Assembly (NCBI GenBank): GCA_016235915.1 | Contig: JACRIC010000009.1 | Span: 1 to 6,922 of the forward strand | Direction of reading: 5' to 3' | DNA: 6,922 bases | Origin: Candidatus Peregrinibacteria bacterium | Lineage (GTDB): Bacteria > Patescibacteriota > Gracilibacteria > UBA1369 > JACRIC01 | Shown here: positions 1-6,691 of the stretch, piece by piece | Position numbering within the stretch: position 1 is the first letter of the stretch | Layout of the letters: every line of letters begins with the position of its first letter | Program-made: the position numbers and the translations under genes | Notes under the pieces: generated by a model | Database searches by the model: none | Seen by the model: the letters and a program-made list of their open reading frames with translations, nothing else | Told to the model about the DNA's origin: nothing

Positions 1-858
1 GAGAGTCGAAGCCTCTTTGAAGGTAAAAAATTTCCGATCCGCAATCTCAGAAACAAGCAAATTGACAGCATCTTTCAAAACAAGTCCATCTTTTTGACGA
101 TTAAAAGTCATCCATTCATCGTTTTCAATCGTCTTTTCCGGAAGAAGGCGAAAAAATTCTTTTTTAAATTTTGAATACCGGAGCTGATCAATTTTACCGG
201 GAATTTCCGACTCGCGAATGGCAAATTGCATACCTTGAGGAACCAAAAACTGCGAAGTCCCGATCTTTCCAGAAACGGCATGCCTGTCAACATACGCGAA
301 AAGAGTACCCTCCTCTCGACTTATCAGAGAAACCGCATTGGAAACCGATATTTCAAGCTCACCGACTTTCACAGGAATCGAATTTCCGCTCATCGTCGTA
401 TTGATCCACAGACTGCCTTTTTGAAGATCGAGATCGAGAAAAACGCCGTCACGAGAATCTGGAGAAAAACTCTGCACAACAACGGTCGTGTTCCGGTCCA
501 GTCTCACAATATTTTTCCCAAAAACAAGCAGAGAAAACCGCGAAGCCTTATCAGTTTTCAGCGTCATACCGGAAGACAGTTTCTCGTACGAAGAAAATTC
601 ATGAAAATCCTCTCCAGTTCCAATCTGTGCGCTCCCTTCCGTGGCAAGATAAGGAAGAGTAAAATCCTTCACAGAACTGTTCCATGAAAAAAGCGACATC
701 ATGGCAAGGAAAAACGCCACCATTCCTGAAATAAAAAAACGGAAAATACCGCGAGGAACACGCCAAGAATACTGAGCCAAAAGTTTACGATTTTCCCGCT
801 CCTGATCCGCAGGAGAAATGGTTTGAAACGCAATACGTTGAGGCAGAGAAATTTGCAT
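1..858 (-). CDS. FecR-like domain membrane protein, 3'-truncated by window edge
   Basis: I translated the minus strand by hand from the ATG at 858 and found 286 codons without a stop to the left edge, so the C-terminus is missing. Residues 1-36 are polar and probably cytoplasmic. Residues about 38-59 are one hydrophobic segment (FRFFISGMVAFFLAMMSLF), which predicts a single-pass anchor with the rest outside. Residues about 90-165 resemble a FecR domain: a 'L-S-S-G-M-T-L-K-T-D-K-A-S-R' turn, then 'G-K-N-I-V-R-L-D-R-N-T' and 'D-L-Q-K-G-S-L-W-I', the order typical of FecR sheets. No FecA or FecI partner is visible, so a role in TonB signalling is not supported; an envelope or surface role is more likely. 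This is the first in-frame ATG and lies about 22 nt behind a strong extended -10. There is no clear Shine-Dalgarno. Reading frame is near certain; the domain call is moderate and the function unknown. Confidence 0.82.
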   Translation of the reverse strand, partial: MQISLPQRIAFQTISPADQERENRKLLAQYSWRVPRGIFRFFISGMVAFFLAMMSLFSWNSSVKDFTLPYLATEGSAQIGTGEDFHEFSSYEKLSSGMTLKTDKASRFSLLVFGKNIVRLDRNTTVVVQSFSPDSRDGVFLDLDLQKGSLWINTTMSGNSIPVKVGELEISVSNAVSLISREEGTLFAYVDRHAVSGKIGTSQFLVPQGMQFAIRESEIPGKIDQLRYSKFKKEFFRLLPEKTIENDEWMTFNRQKDGLVLKDAVNLLVSEIADRKFFTFKEASTL

Positions 859-886
859 GAAATCGGAGTCGAAAAATGTTCTTTGA

Positions 887-915
887 ATTATACCATAAAA
901 TGAGCGGAAAATCGA
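887..915 (-). promoter_or_regulatory. Extended -10 promoter for the FecR-like gene
   Basis: On the minus strand the sequence TGGTATAAT occupies 895 to 887, a perfect TATAAT with the TG-n extension. A 17-bp spacer points to TCGATT (915-910) as a poor -35, which an extended -10 tolerates. Transcription would start near 880, leaving a leader of about 22 nt before the ATG at 858. The location just upstream of an open frame on the same strand supports it. Confidence 0.7.
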
Positions 916-923
916 GCAAAAAA

Positions 924-952
924 TAGAAAAAATCCCGCAATGCACGTATAAT
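924..952 (+). promoter_or_regulatory. Promoter for the S41 protease / metallopeptidase unit
   Basis: TATAAT lies at 947-952, with TAGAAA at 924-929 seventeen bases upstream (4 of 6 matches to TTGACA). Predicted start of transcription is near 959, giving a leader of only about 17 nt before the ATG at 976. It faces away from the FecR-like gene promoter; the two -10 boxes are about 55 bp apart, so a regulator bound between them could affect both. Confidence 0.6.
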
Positions 953-975
953 AAAAAAGCTTCTAAAAATCATGT

Positions 976-2718
976 ATGAAAAAAATCCTCTTTTCCATCC
1001 TCTGCCTCATACTCTTCCTACTGCCTCTTGAGGCTTTCTCTGCGACTTTTCAGGATGTTCCTGCATCAGATTCCAATTCCGCCGCCATTGAATTCGCCGT
1101 GGAAAACAACATTATTGACACAAAAAATACCACTTTTGCCCCGGATACGAATGTCGTGCAATCCGATTTGCTTGTTTGGACGCTCCGATCACTCGGATAT
1201 GAACCAACGGACAAAGAAAAAAAGGCAAAAAGTCTGTGCACCGACATTACCGATAAAGAAATTCTTCCCTATTTCAACAAAGCCATTGATCTCGGAGCGC
1301 TAAAAATTTCTCCGAAAAATCCGCGCTGTTCTGCGAAAAAAACCGTATCAAAAGTCTCAGCGCTCCGAACCGTATTTTTTCTCTACGGAATACCCACTCC
1401 TCGATTTTCCGAGACACAACTCAGTTACATCGACGTGGATTCGTCTGCGTGGTTTTTCCCATTCGTTGAAAAAAATGCGGAACTCAATTTCCTCAAACCC
1501 GAAAGCGCAACCTACTTTCGGCCGCATCGAAAAATAACGCGGGCAGATGCGGCAAATCTCCTATATCGCGCCGTCACCTACATCGAAAATCAAAACGGAA
1601 CGATCATCGCTCCGCAAACGCCGGAAACCTCCAATACATCGACCAATACCCCGAAAATCGACATTCTTCTCGATGTGTATAACCGATTAACCAGCGATTA
1701 TTATTTCAAAAAAACGGAAAATTTCACGAACGAAGATCTGATATACAATGCCATAAGCGGCTTAGCAAAAACCGCAAAAGATCCCTACACCGAATTTCAA
1801 AGACCGCTCGACGGTGAAAATCTGGAAGAAGCGCTGTCAGGAAAAATTGAAGGAATCGGCGCGCACCTTTTGGAAAAAAATAACGACATTCTCATTGTAA
1901 GCCTCATAAAAGATTCGCCGGCAGAAAAAGTAGGCCTCCGCGCAAAAGACAAAATCCTGAAAGTCAATAACGAAAGCATAGCCGACATAACGCTTGACAC
2001 CGTAATTGAAAAAATTAAAGGAAAAAAAGGCACGCAAGTATCGCTCACGATTTATCGGGAGTCTTCGGGACAAACTCTGACTTTCACCATGACTCGCGAA
2101 GAAATCGACATCAGTTTCATCAGCGCGGAAATTTGGTCGGACGGCATCGCGGATATCGAGCTCTCTCTTTTTGGCGAAACAACCGACAAGGACTTCGAAA
2201 AGCTGATTGATGAATTAAAAAAAGAAGGCATGAAAGGAATGATTATCGACCTCCGAAACGATCCCGGCGGATACCTCAACACCGTTATTTCCATACTCGA
2301 ACATTTTATTCCGCGCGGAAAACCCATAACCGGAGTGAGCTACCCGAATAATACCATTACGATGACGCTTTCGGGAGGAAGCGGCGAACTCGCGGTCTAT
2401 CCCGTAGCAGTGCTTATCAATGAAGGCTCGGCCTCAGCCGCGGAAATCATGGCCATCGCGCTCCAAGAATACGACCTCGCTACGATTATTGGCACGCAAT
2501 CTTTTGGAAAAGGCACGGTGCAGGAACTCAATATGTATGACGACGGATCGACCTTTAAAATGACCGTTGCCGAGTGGCTCAGCCCCAAACAAAACAGTAT
2601 CGAAGACCGCGGAGTAACACCCGATATCACGGTAAAAATCTCGGATAGCGATGTGGCAAACGGACTCGACCCGCAGTTTGATCGGGCGATGCAAGAGATG
2701 GAAAAGTTCATTCAATAA
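976..2718 (+). CDS. Secreted S41 C-terminal processing protease with SLH repeats
   Basis: 580 residues. Residues 1-23 form a signal peptide (MKK, then a Leu/Ile-rich core, ending near A20-A23). Residues about 24-75, 88-140 and 149-200 look like three SLH repeats; the third is clearest (YIDVDSSAWFFPFVEKN, then ITRADAANLLYRA), the middle one degenerate. A Thr/Pro/Asn-rich linker (about 205-226) leads to the S41 helical region ('AKDPYTEF', 268-274), a PDZ domain (about 286-375) and the catalytic domain. Active-site motifs are intact: DLRNDPGG (425-432), GSASAAE with the expected nucleophile Ser487, FGKGTVQ with Lys512 and Gln516. The Ser-Lys spacing of 25 and Lys-Gln spacing of 4 match CtpA/CtpB enzymes. 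The family cuts near protein C-termini; the SLH repeats suggest retention on the cell wall or S-layer. The substrate is unknown. It is the first gene of a unit with the gene at 2725. The ATG at 976 is chosen because it begins the signal peptide. Confidence 0.95.
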   Translation: MKKILFSILCLILFLLPLEAFSATFQDVPASDSNSAAIEFAVENNIIDTKNTTFAPDTNVVQSDLLVWTLRSLGYEPTDKEKKAKSLCTDITDKEILPYFNKAIDLGALKISPKNPRCSAKKTVSKVSALRTVFFLYGIPTPRFSETQLSYIDVDSSAWFFPFVEKNAELNFLKPESATYFRPHRKITRADAANLLYRAVTYIENQNGTIIAPQTPETSNTSTNTPKIDILLDVYNRLTSDYYFKKTENFTNEDLIYNAISGLAKTAKDPYTEFQRPLDGENLEEALSGKIEGIGAHLLEKNNDILIVSLIKDSPAEKVGLRAKDKILKVNNESIADITLDTVIEKIKGKKGTQVSLTIYRESSGQTLTFTMTREEIDISFISAEIWSDGIADIELSLFGETTDKDFEKLIDELKKEGMKGMIIDLRNDPGGYLNTVISILEHFIPRGKPITGVSYPNNTITMTLSGGSGELAVYPVAVLINEGSASAAEIMAIALQEYDLATIIGTQSFGKGTVQELNMYDDGSTFKMTVAEWLSPKQNSIEDRGVTPDITVKISDSDVANGLDPQFDRAMQEMEKFIQ

Positions 2719-2724
2719 CAAAAT

Positions 2725-3228
2725 ATGCAAAACGCGTCGGAACTCCGCACCAACGAATGGCTCCGAGATGAAGCCAAATCTCTCTGGAAAAATTTTTTCA
2801 CAGACGCGCCGAAAAAAAACATGATTACCGTGCAATTCGGCAGACCGGCCAAAGCGCGGCTCGGCTCCATTCGCCTGACGCGAAAAAAAAAATCGAAAGT
2901 CATTATGAATGGACTGTTTCGCTCTACACATGTGCCACAACAGGTCGTGCAGGGCATCCTCGCTCATGAATTCACTCATTACATTCAAGGATTCGGATCG
3001 GAACTGCCAAAACTCTCCCTCCATCCGCATCGTTGCCGTCTCGTTGACGAAGAAATGGAACGCCGCGGACTTGGGGAAATTTTAGAATTTCAAAAAAAAT
3101 GGATAAAAGCCCATTGGGAAAATGTTGTGAAAAAAAATCTGCCGCGAAAAGCAAAAAAACATATCCGACGCCGCACACGCTCCTCATTTTTCCAAAGACA
3201 AATACGCTCTTTCCTAAAAACCCGTTAA
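2725..3228 (+). CDS. Putative HExxH zinc metallopeptidase-like protein
   Basis: 167 residues. HEFTH at 81-85 is a standard zinc-peptidase HExxH motif (two His ligands, catalytic Glu82), on a helix preceded by 'VVQGILA'. A second conserved-looking block follows, HPHRCRLVDEEMERRGL (100-116), where H100, H102 or an acidic residue could be the third ligand. This layout recalls SprT-like and M48/YgjP-like small peptidases, but I cannot assign a family. There is no signal peptide or membrane segment, so it is probably cytosolic. The tail (about 136-167) is dense in Lys/Arg, suggesting binding to nucleic acid or another polyanion. The ATG lies 6 bp after the S41 stop, with no promoter between, so the two genes are almost certainly co-transcribed. 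There is no Shine-Dalgarno, so translation may be coupled to the upstream gene. Coding status is well supported; peptidase activity is inferred from the motif. Confidence 0.8.
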   Translation: MQNASELRTNEWLRDEAKSLWKNFFTDAPKKNMITVQFGRPAKARLGSIRLTRKKKSKVIMNGLFRSTHVPQQVVQGILAHEFTHYIQGFGSELPKLSLHPHRCRLVDEEMERRGLGEILEFQKKWIKAHWENVVKKNLPRKAKKHIRRRTRSSFFQRQIRSFLKTR

Positions 3229-3260
3229 CTCGTTAATAAATAATAACGAATACCTCTGTC
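3229..3260. other. Convergent gap with weak inverted repeat
   Basis: This 32-bp space separates the ends of two convergent genes. It contains CGTTA (3231-3235) facing TAACG (3244-3248), a 5-bp stem with an 8-nt AT loop, and a partial direct repeat of CGTTAA (3223-3228 and 3231-3236). No G/C-rich stem followed by a T run is present, so a standard intrinsic terminator is not supported. Confidence 0.3.
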
Positions 3261-5366
3261 TCACTTCGCCTGAAACTCCACTTCGTTCCTCTGTTTCAGA
3301 AGCTCCTCCGGATTCGTGGTAATGAGCCGATCTTCATTGTACGACGCGATCACCTGAATCGCGACATGCTTGTTTCCCGCGAAAAACAGTCCCTGACCGA
3401 TAGCGCTATTTAACAGCAGATATTTTTCCCCTTCGGTCAGATTAAAAATTTTTCCAAGAATCTCCATGGCGGACGGCGCTTGTTTGAGCAAAAGTTGCAT
3501 GGAGGAGTTGGTAATAATCGGCTTTCCATAGGAACTCCCGATAAAATCTTCCACATCCTGCGTGATGGTCGTAATACCGAGATAGTATTTCCGCGCCCGT
3601 TTGACAAGACCAAAAAGAAACCGCGCCGAATCTTCATGTTGCATCATGGTCCATGCCTCATCGATCACGAGCACGCGACGCTTGAGCTCACTACGAATCC
3701 GATTCCAAATATAATGTAAAATAATGTACATCGCGATCGGCCGGAGAATATCCTCCAAATCGCGAATGCAAAAAACCATCAAGCCTCCCGAAAGATTCAC
3801 ATTCGTCGGTTTGTTAAAAATGCCGCCAAATGTACCTGTGGTATATTTTTGCAGTCTTTGAGCCAAATCATCCGCGCCCTGCATGCCGGAAAGGATGTCA
3901 TAAAAATCCTCCATGGTCGGCACTTCGCGCCCAGAAGGATCAACCACTTGCATGGTAATTCCCTTCATGGCATAGGTATCAATCAGAGCCTTATCAAGGA
4001 GCGCCTCCTCAGCCGTGGTCATTTTCCCGAGCATGAGTTTCATAAGGCCGTTTAAATTAATGATATTGGAACGCAAAAGATCCCCGGGCTTGGCCTCCTC
4101 GCCCAGAAGCGGCGCTGGAAGATCAAATGGATTGATGCGCCGATCGGAATTGAGCGAAACGCGAAGGTAACTGCCGCCAACCGTCTCGGTCAACGCTTCG
4201 TATTCATTTTCTGGATCAACAATAATGACATCCGTGCCAAACATGAGGGTGCGCAAAACTTCAAGCTTCACCGCGTAGGACTTTCCTGCTCCGGATTTCG
4301 CCAAAACCACGGAATTCGCATTTTCCAACGTAAACCGATCAAAAATAATGAGACTGTCATTGTGGCGGTTCAGACCGTAAAGAATCCCTTCATTTGAGGT
4401 CAAATCGGCCGAACTAAAAGGAAAAGTCGCGGAAAGCGGAGACGTATTCATATTTCTCACCACATCAAGTTCGTCGAGACACAGAGGCAAAGTGGAGGTA
4501 AAGGCATGTTCCGCTTCCAGATAGGCGCGCTTGGTGAGAATGAGTTTTCCGCCGAGCAGTCCTTCCAGCTGTTTCGCGATGCGTTTGAGCTTTTTCTCAT
4601 CCTCGTGATAGAGGGTAAAATACAGCGCGAATTGATAAAAACGCTCTTCTCCGCGCTGAAGCCTGGTGCGCAGTTCCTCCGCATCTTGATAGGCAGTTTC
4701 AAGACCCGGATCGCGGACATTGCCTTTCTCCTGCTCCATGTGCATGGAAGCGCCCATTTGAGCCACTTTTTTCCGGAGCACCCGCATAATGTGAGCAGAA
4801 TCGACCGGATAAATAAACTGCGAGATATCCATGGACACATCGAAATTAATAACCGGCGAAAGCCAATTCGCATCGATATAACGAGGATACGAATACACAT
4901 AAAAACTCGTGGCATACACGCCATCGAGCTTCAGACATTCCACCTCGATTTCCATGGATGAAGGAGCGATGAGATCGCGAATGGAAGCCAATCCGTGTTG
5001 AAAAACTTTCTCCGCTTCGATGAGTTTCTTTTTTTCTTCCGCAGATAATGGGCCTTCGGCATGAATTTCGGGAGTTTTGGCTTCGACCACTTCTCCGAGG
5101 GATTTTTTTTCGGCTGATCCCGTGGTATCAGAAGCGCCAGCGCCCTTCTTTTTCGCCTTCCACGCCTCAAATCGAGCCTTTATCGGATCGAGGATTTTTT
5201 CAAGAATGCCTTTGGGCACGGCGGCCGCCGCGGCCGCCGTCTCCTCCTCCCGCTCCTTTTCCAATTTTTTCTTCTCAAAAAGCTGATCGATGGTAGCGGA
5301 ATCGTGCGTTTCCGCCGAAACTTTCACATTTTCATCCGTATTTTTTGATTTTTGTGTTTTGGGCAT
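3261..5366 (-). CDS. VirB4/TraC-like type IV secretion ATPase
   Basis: 701 residues from the ATG at 5366, ending in TGA. The first 105 or so are low-complexity and charged (Lys/Glu/Ala, a six-Ala run) and look disordered. Residues about 107-340 are the VirB4/TraC N-terminal region; the rest is a HerA/FtsK-type RecA-fold ATPase. Walker A is AKSGAGKS (356-363, Lys362); 'IIVDPENEYE' (381-390) is typical of this superfamily; Walker B is VLVIDEAW (565-572, Asp569/Glu570); 'ITTITQDVEDF' (598-608) carries the conserved Gln603. VirB4 proteins are cytoplasmic hexameric ATPases that energise type IV secretion or conjugation; in many candidate-phylum genomes they occur apart from conjugation genes, perhaps serving pili or DNA transport. 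No membrane segments are seen. A TTG at 5396 would add 10 residues; the ATG is preferred because what follows looks like a normal polar start. It lies 40 bp behind the GGDEF gene with no promoter seen, so co-transcription is likely. Confidence 0.93.
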   Translation of the reverse strand: MPKTQKSKNTDENVKVSAETHDSATIDQLFEKKKLEKEREEETAAAAAAVPKGILEKILDPIKARFEAWKAKKKGAGASDTTGSAEKKSLGEVVEAKTPEIHAEGPLSAEEKKKLIEAEKVFQHGLASIRDLIAPSSMEIEVECLKLDGVYATSFYVYSYPRYIDANWLSPVINFDVSMDISQFIYPVDSAHIMRVLRKKVAQMGASMHMEQEKGNVRDPGLETAYQDAEELRTRLQRGEERFYQFALYFTLYHEDEKKLKRIAKQLEGLLGGKLILTKRAYLEAEHAFTSTLPLCLDELDVVRNMNTSPLSATFPFSSADLTSNEGILYGLNRHNDSLIIFDRFTLENANSVVLAKSGAGKSYAVKLEVLRTLMFGTDVIIVDPENEYEALTETVGGSYLRVSLNSDRRINPFDLPAPLLGEEAKPGDLLRSNIINLNGLMKLMLGKMTTAEEALLDKALIDTYAMKGITMQVVDPSGREVPTMEDFYDILSGMQGADDLAQRLQKYTTGTFGGIFNKPTNVNLSGGLMVFCIRDLEDILRPIAMYIILHYIWNRIRSELKRRVLVIDEAWTMMQHEDSARFLFGLVKRARKYYLGITTITQDVEDFIGSSYGKPIITNSSMQLLLKQAPSAMEILGKIFNLTEGEKYLLLNSAIGQGLFFAGNKHVAIQVIASYNEDRLITTNPEELLKQRNEVEFQAK
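5218..5240. repeat. 23-bp GC-only-core palindrome inside the VirB4-like gene
   Basis: Two 11-bp arms (5218-5228 and 5230-5240) are perfect reverse complements around a single central C. The core is all G/C and contains two GCGGCCGC octamers, unlike its AT-leaning surroundings. It encodes the six-alanine run (residues 44-49 of the 701-residue protein) in the disordered N-terminal part, so expansion of GCN codons is a plausible origin. Confidence 0.85.
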
Positions 5367-5406
5367 TTTTGTTGTGTGTATTCGAAATGCAATCAATCAA
5401 AACTTC

Positions 5407-6600
5407 TTATTGATCTCTTGCTACAATCCGATCTTTTCCGCCCCGCTTTGCCAAATACATTCTTCCATCCACTACTGGAATAATAGTTGACAAATCGGGA
5501 ATAGCGCCAGACGGATACGTAGCAAGTCCAATACTGACCGTCTGACCAGTTACTGTACCACCAGTTACAGTATTCGCCGCAAATTTCTGCTCTCGAAATC
5601 GTGTTTGTATTTGCTCAAGCAAATCAAGAGCGCTTTGTTCATTATCAAGGATACATCCGCCAACAAACTCTTCTCCGCCATATCGATAAACATATCCATC
5701 ACTATTCACCACATTTTTTAAAATAGAGCCAAGTCGCAAAAGCACCGCATTGCCAAAATCATGACCATACTGATCATTCAGCTTTTTAAAATTATCGATA
5801 TCAATAAAAAACACACAAAAAAACTTATCAAATTTTGTTTTCATTTCTGCAATCAACCCCGCGAGTAATTCAGATCCACAACGATTACCATAAACACCAG
5901 TTACCATATCAAAATTGTGGGAATTTAACTGGAGGTGAATGTCGCGAATTTCGGAAATATAAGCACGTAAACCATGTTCCACCAATGATCCTGCTTGCCG
6001 AAAATCAGTCTCATCGGTACACGCCAACAAAAATCTATGATATCGTTCACGTTCGGCCAAACATGCCATGTCACCATGATTTCCATCGGTCCTATCCGCC
6101 ACCGAACATGAGTAACATTGTCTTCGTTGTTGAACAGAAGGAAATTCGTCATGAGACATTCTTCGATCACGAGAAACACGGGGAATTAAGCGACGATCAC
6201 CGCAAGAAAGAGAAGAATTAAGAAAAAATTTTGCATCAAAAAATCTCAAAAAATACTTCTCCAAATGATCCAAGTACAGATGCGGAAGATTATCCTCGGA
6301 AATACCATGAGATTCCAACCTTTTTGCAAATTCGCGACGAAAAGCTTCCCGTAAAGTACGATCAGGTTCGGAGCGAGAAGATTCTTGACTGATGTCCCTG
6401 ATGTTAGAAAAAAACATAACTGAATTCTCCCATGCCTCTTCTAACATATCAAAAAAAAGCTTTTCCGCCCGAATAGCATTTTCCTCTAAATCAAAAGGCA
6501 AAGGTGCTGTGGCATGAAAACCAATATCATCGGATGCTTCCTTAAAAACGAGTCTTTGCTCTGAAAACAAGCAATATGAATGAAAAAATATATTCTTCAT
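5407..6600 (-). CDS. GGDEF diguanylate cyclase with Cys-containing N-terminal region
   Basis: 397 residues from the ATG at 6600 to TAA at 5407. The C-terminal domain (about 225-397) is a GGDEF domain: 'FDMVTGVYGNR' (230-240) at the entry, 'FFIDIDNFKKLNDQYGHDFGN' (264-284) with the metal-binding Asp and the nucleotide-binding Asn, 'RYGGEEF' (306-312) as the signature, and 'TVSIGLATYP' (354-363). GGEEF is an active variant, so synthesis of c-di-GMP from two GTP is expected. The inhibitory RxxD site five residues before GGEEF is absent (N-S-D-G there). Residues 1-130 look helical and match nothing I recognise. Residues 160-194 hold C162-x2-C165, H174, C180 and C194, which could bind metal or sense redox state (inference). 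There is no signal peptide or obvious membrane segment, so it is probably cytosolic. Its own promoter lies upstream and the VirB4-like gene follows 40 bp behind. Confidence 0.92.
   Translation of the reverse strand: MKNIFFHSYCLFSEQRLVFKEASDDIGFHATAPLPFDLEENAIRAEKLFFDMLEEAWENSVMFFSNIRDISQESSRSEPDRTLREAFRREFAKRLESHGISEDNLPHLYLDHLEKYFLRFFDAKFFLNSSLSCGDRRLIPRVSRDRRMSHDEFPSVQQRRQCYSCSVADRTDGNHGDMACLAERERYHRFLLACTDETDFRQAGSLVEHGLRAYISEIRDIHLQLNSHNFDMVTGVYGNRCGSELLAGLIAEMKTKFDKFFCVFFIDIDNFKKLNDQYGHDFGNAVLLRLGSILKNVVNSDGYVYRYGGEEFVGGCILDNEQSALDLLEQIQTRFREQKFAANTVTGGTVTGQTVSIGLATYPSGAIPDLSTIIPVVDGRMYLAKRGGKDRIVARDQ
5545..5574. repeat. Tandem 15-bp near-duplication inside the GGDEF domain
   Basis: ACCAGTTACTGTA at 5545-5557 recurs 15 bp on as ACCAGTTACAGTA (5560-5572), 12 of 13 identical. 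In the protein it gives TVTGG-TVTGQ (residues 344-348 and 349-353) just before the 'TVSIG' strand, consistent with a recent in-frame duplication lengthening a loop. Confidence 0.75.
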
Positions 6601-6637
6601 AAAAAATTCTGAGTAAAAGTTCTTTTTAAATCTTTAA

Positions 6638-6666
6638 ATTATAGCAGATTCATAGAGATTTCTCAA
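6638..6666 (-). promoter_or_regulatory. Strong promoter for the GGDEF / VirB4-like unit
   Basis: On the minus strand TTGAGA (6666-6661) is followed after 17 bp by TATAAT (6643-6638), with a TG-n extension (TGCTATAAT). It matches consensus at 11 of 12 core positions. Transcription would start near 6631, leaving an AT-rich leader of about 31 nt before the ATG at 6600. The leader has no clear Shine-Dalgarno. Confidence 0.8.
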
Positions 6667-6691
6667 GCGTTCAGAACGTAACTGCTCACAA

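Noticed and set aside
226..687. 153-codon plus-strand open frame
   Set aside because: It lies opposite the FecR-like gene, which has a membrane segment, a FecR-like domain and its own promoter. The plus-strand translation is rich in Arg/His/Lys with no domain pattern.
2434..3030. 198-codon minus-strand open frame
   Set aside because: It is antisense to both the S41 catalytic end and the HExxH gene, spans their junction, and shows no recognisable motif.
3223..3248. Possible bidirectional terminator between convergent genes
   Set aside because: The stem is only 5 bp with an AT loop and there is no following T run on either strand.
3261..3263. TGA as a possible glycine codon (code 25)
   Set aside because: The VirB4-like protein is complete at this TGA; reading on would add only about 11 residues before TAA. 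No other gene has an in-frame TGA, so the standard code fits.
4457..4961. Overlapping open frames of about 150 codons on each strand
   Set aside because: Both sit wholly within the VirB4-like coding region and look like out-of-frame shadows of it.
5835..6221. 128-codon plus-strand open frame
   Set aside because: It is antisense to the GGDEF gene, with His/Asn-rich composition and no promoter or domain.
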